From NCBI RefSeq assembly GCF_019704135.1, contig NZ_AP024355.1:744001-808000 (forward strand): a stretch of DNA of 64,000 nt, in the 5' to 3' direction. The position numbers were made by a program, and so were the translations under genes. Every line of letters starts with the position of its first letter. The stretch's first letter is position 1. The notes beneath the pieces are model-generated. The model was given only the letters and a program-made list of their open reading frames with translations. It had not been told where the DNA came from and made no database searches. Positions 61,689-64,000 of this stretch are shown here, piece by piece. The stretch is from Desulfuromonas versatilis. Lineage in GTDB: Bacteria > Desulfobacterota > Desulfuromonadia > Desulfuromonadales > NIT-T3.

Positions 61689-61713
61689 CTCCTCCCCCTT
61701 CAAGGGGGAGGAG
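61689..61713. repeat. Short palindromic hairpin CTCCTCCCCCTT...
   Basis: A 12-bp perfect stem with a single central C, 38 bp after the GOGAT operon. There is no T-run, and it is distinct from the terminator further on. Confidence 0.7.
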
Positions 61714-61765
61714 GCGCAACCAAATGGCACATTGAGGCAGTATTGCTGAATAGTTACATACTGCA

Positions 61766-61804
61766 AGAAAAACGGCGGGCCCGCAAAGGCCCGCCGTTTT
61801 TTTT
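61766..61804. terminator. Bidirectional terminator between GOGAT and the GGDEF-EAL gene
   Basis: AACGGCGGGCC and GGCCCGCCGTT arms with a CGCAAA loop, flanked by A residues on the left and eight T residues on the right. It serves both convergent genes. Confidence 0.95.
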
Positions 61805-61820
61805 CCGGGAGTTTGCAGGT

Positions 61821-64000
61821 CTAGCCTGCGGAGGAGGCGGCCTGCAGGTATTTCTCGGCCTGGTCCACCGGCAGAGGGCGCCCCATCAGAAAGCCCTGGC
61901 CGAGCCGGCACCCCTCGCTGCAGAGAAAAGCGACCTGGTCCTCGGTTTCCACCCCCTCGGCCACCACTTCCAGGTTCATGCTGCGTCCCAGGGCGATGAC
62001 CGAGGCGGCGATGGCCGCGTCATTGGGGTCGTGGTTGATGTCGCGGACGAAGGAGCGGTCGATCTTCAATTTCGAGATGGGGAAGCGTTTCAGGTAGTTC
62101 AGGGACGAAAAGCCGGTACCGAAATCGTCGATGGCCAGATGGATGCCCCGCTTTTTGAGGTGCGCCAACGACTCGATGGTGGCTTCGACGTTTTCCATGG
62201 CGCAGCTCTCGGTAATCTCGAGCTCCAACCACCCCGAATCCAACCCCGATTGGCGCAGCACCTGGTCTACGGTTTCGATGAAGGAACTCTGCCGGAACTG
62301 CCGCGGCGAGATGTTGACCGCCATGCGTACGGGGGAAAAGCCCTGCCGTTGCCAGGCCAGGTTCTGCGCGCAGGCGGTGCGCAACACCCACTCGCCGATG
62401 GGGACGATGAGCCCGCTGTCCTCGGCCAGGGGGATGAAATCCGCGGGGCTGATCATCGGCTCTCCCGGCGGCTGCCAGCGCAGCAGCGCCTCGAAACCCA
62501 CCAGGCGCCTGCTGCCTAAATCGAACTGGGGTTGATAGTGCAGCACCAGGTGCCCTTCGTCGATGGCCCGGCGCAGGCGGCCTTCCAGCAGCAGCAGCTC
62601 GTGGGTGCGGGCATTCATCTCCGGCCGATAGAACTGGAAGGTGTTGCGTCCGGCATCCTTGGCCCGGTACATGGCCACGTCGGCTGCCTTCATCAAGTCG
62701 TCGATGGTTGCGCCATCCTCGGGATGGAGGCTGATCCCGATGCTGGTGGTCAGATACATCTCGTGGTTTTCGATGACCACCGGCGCCGCCAGCTGATCGA
62801 GAATCTTGCGGGCGATCCCCGAAACGTCCTGGCCGTCGCGCAGCATCTCCAGAACGATGACGAATTCGTCCCCCCCCATGCGGGCCACCGTATCCGATTC
62901 GCGCAGCGACCCGCGGAGACGCCGGGCCACCTCGCACAGCACCCGGTCGCCGATGGCATGCCCCAGGGAATCGTTGATTTTCTTGAAGCGGTCCAGATCC
63001 AGAAACAGCAGCGCCACCGAATGCCCGGAACGGCGGGCCTTGGCCATGGCGTGCTCGAGGCGGTCCTGGCAGAGCAGGCGGTTGGGCAGATCGGTCAGCG
63101 GGTCGTGATGGGCCAGGTGATCCAGGCGGCTCTGGTTTCGCTGCAGCTGCAGGTTCTTTTCCTCCAACTCGGCGGTGCGCTCGGCAACCCGCTGCTCCAG
63201 GCTTTCCAGCAGCTTCATGTTGCCGTAGGCGATGGAGGCTCTCTGGCTGAACAGGGTCAGCAACTCGGCGTCGGTGGCGTCGAAGGGGCGCTGGCGGCGA
63301 AAGGCCGAAAGACCGCCGATCACCTGGTCGCCCTGAAACAGGGGGGCGATCAGCCCGGTGGTCACCCCCAACTCCTGGGCCAGTTCCTGCTTTACCCGGC
63401 AATCGCCCTGAAGATCCGGGAGGCAGAGGGTCTCACCGTTTTGGAAGACCCAGCCGCACAATCCCCCCTCATGGATGGGGATGCTCTGCCTGCGGACCTT
63501 CTCCGCGTGGAGACCGAGCGCCGCCTGGTAGGTGAAGGTTTCGCCGTCGTGGTCACCGATGGGGACCAGGGCCAGGTCGGCATCCACCAGCTCCCGCAGC
63601 CCACTGCACAGGGTTTCGAGAAAGGTTGGGCTATCGGCGGCAGCGGCGATCAGCCGCCGGGTGCAGCGGTCGAGCTGCTCGAGTCCGGCCTGATGGCGAA
63701 GCCGCTGCTCATCTCTGACATTGCGCTCGGCGATTTCCACCTCGAGGGCGGTACTTTTCTTGCGGATCTCGTGGATGGAAATGTCGGAAATATGAATCAC
63801 CCCATAAACGAAAAACGCCCCGCCCATGAAAATCGTCCCGGTGACCAGCTCCAGGGGGAGCAGGCCGCCGGTAACCAGGTTACCGACGAACAGCAGGTAG
63901 CCGAAAAAAAAGAAGACCATCAACAGAATGATGGTCAGCCATTTGCCGCGCAGGGTGCCGGGAACCGCGCTGCGGATCCCCAGACTGCGGACAATGGAGT
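61821..64000 (-). CDS. Membrane-bound GAF-GGDEF-EAL cyclic-di-GMP protein (5' end outside window)
   Basis: At least 726 aa; the frame is open to the right edge. The visible part has two membrane helices, a GAF domain (about 80-230 of the visible part), a coiled coil, a GGDEF domain with intact GGDEF and the RESD inhibitory site five residues before it, and an EAL domain with EALLRW, NISPRQF, DDFGTGFSSL, KIDRSFV and VAEGVET. Both catalytic sets look intact, so it may make and degrade c-di-GMP. The signal sensed by GAF is unknown. Confidence 0.92.
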   Translation of the reverse strand, partial: SIVRSLGIRSAVPGTLRGKWLTIILLMVFFFFGYLLFVGNLVTGGLLPLELVTGTIFMGGAFFVYGVIHISDISIHEIRKKSTALEVEIAERNVRDEQRLRHQAGLEQLDRCTRRLIAAAADSPTFLETLCSGLRELVDADLALVPIGDHDGETFTYQAALGLHAEKVRRQSIPIHEGGLCGWVFQNGETLCLPDLQGDCRVKQELAQELGVTTGLIAPLFQGDQVIGGLSAFRRQRPFDATDAELLTLFSQRASIAYGNMKLLESLEQRVAERTAELEEKNLQLQRNQSRLDHLAHHDPLTDLPNRLLCQDRLEHAMAKARRSGHSVALLFLDLDRFKKINDSLGHAIGDRVLCEVARRLRGSLRESDTVARMGGDEFVIVLEMLRDGQDVSGIARKILDQLAAPVVIENHEMYLTTSIGISLHPEDGATIDDLMKAADVAMYRAKDAGRNTFQFYRPEMNARTHELLLLEGRLRRAIDEGHLVLHYQPQFDLGSRRLVGFEALLRWQPPGEPMISPADFIPLAEDSGLIVPIGEWVLRTACAQNLAWQRQGFSPVRMAVNISPRQFRQSSFIETVDQVLRQSGLDSGWLELEITESCAMENVEATIESLAHLKKRGIHLAIDDFGTGFSSLNYLKRFPISKLKIDRSFVRDINHDPNDAAIAASVIALGRSMNLEVVAEGVETEDQVAFLCSEGCRLGQGFLMGRPLPVDQAEKYLQAASSAG

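Overview
The window is GC-rich bacterial chromosome, most likely from an anaerobic Desulfuromonadales-type bacterium (Geobacter/Desulfuromonas/Pelobacter relatives). The case is inferential. It rests on a class I hybrid cluster protein, a decarboxylating-type glutaryl-CoA dehydrogenase, a split archaeal-type glutamate synthase, cysteine-bearing PAS kinases, a c-type cytochrome lipoprotein, and the gene order radical SAM/DUF2344 - rng - rplU - rpmA - obgE - proB - proA - nadD - rsfS - rlmH - gpmI. I found no rRNA, CRISPR array, transposase or prophage gene. One tRNA (Trp) is present.

Layout. Positions 1-5.9 kb hold the 3' part of an Mrp/Mbh-like cation antiporter operon (+) with three tandem antiporter-type subunits. 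5.9-11.4 kb (-) carries a Kef-type antiporter, a tandem universal stress protein and a Ca2+-type P-ATPase. 11.4-20.7 kb is mixed: glutaryl-CoA dehydrogenase, an OmpA-like protein, a MagIII-like DNA glycosylase, a glycosyltransferase, a DUF2325 protein behind a Fur-box-like palindrome, Hcp, a VOC protein and a PAS histidine kinase. 20.7-31.0 kb (-) is a housekeeping block: comF, gpmI, a LapA-LapB fusion, a DksA-like protein, rlmH, rsfS, nadD, proA, proB, obgE, rpmA, rplU. 31.1-36.0 kb (-) is an accessory redox cassette inserted between rplU and rng: two multicopper-oxidase-like proteins and a beta-helix/cytochrome c lipoprotein. 36.4-45.8 kb has rng, radical SAM/DUF2344, a PHP phosphoesterase, carbonic anhydrase and an LplT-acyltransferase-Aas fusion. 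46.1-52.1 kb has an exported amidohydrolase, a rhombosortase, a VIT/vWA protein with a GlyGly-CTERM-like tail, and a divergent sigma-54 activator. 52.1-54.7 kb has a macro-domain protein, a J-domain protein, a 58-aa protein, ilvE and tRNA-Trp. 54.8-61.7 kb is a nitrogen assimilation block (amtB and three-gene GOGAT), each unit behind a good sigma-54 promoter. The right end is a GGDEF-EAL protein cut by the window edge.

Three things stand out. (1) In the two multicopper oxidase proteins the eight histidines of a trinuclear copper centre and the type 1 copper ligands are divided between the polypeptides, and only one of the two has an export signal. This suggests a heteromeric oxidase working with the adjacent cytochrome lipoprotein. 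(2) The rhombosortase, its probable dedicated VIT/vWA substrate, a GG-N10-GC promoter on the substrate gene and a divergent sigma-54 activator look like a self-contained surface-display module. (3) Intergenic regions carry short-period repeats: 7-bp arrays at five loci (one is 18 exact copies), 9-bp arrays, and larger inverted repeats. Several form hairpins, and some supply stop codons or lie at ribosome binding sites.

All functions are inferred by reading motifs; no database search was run.
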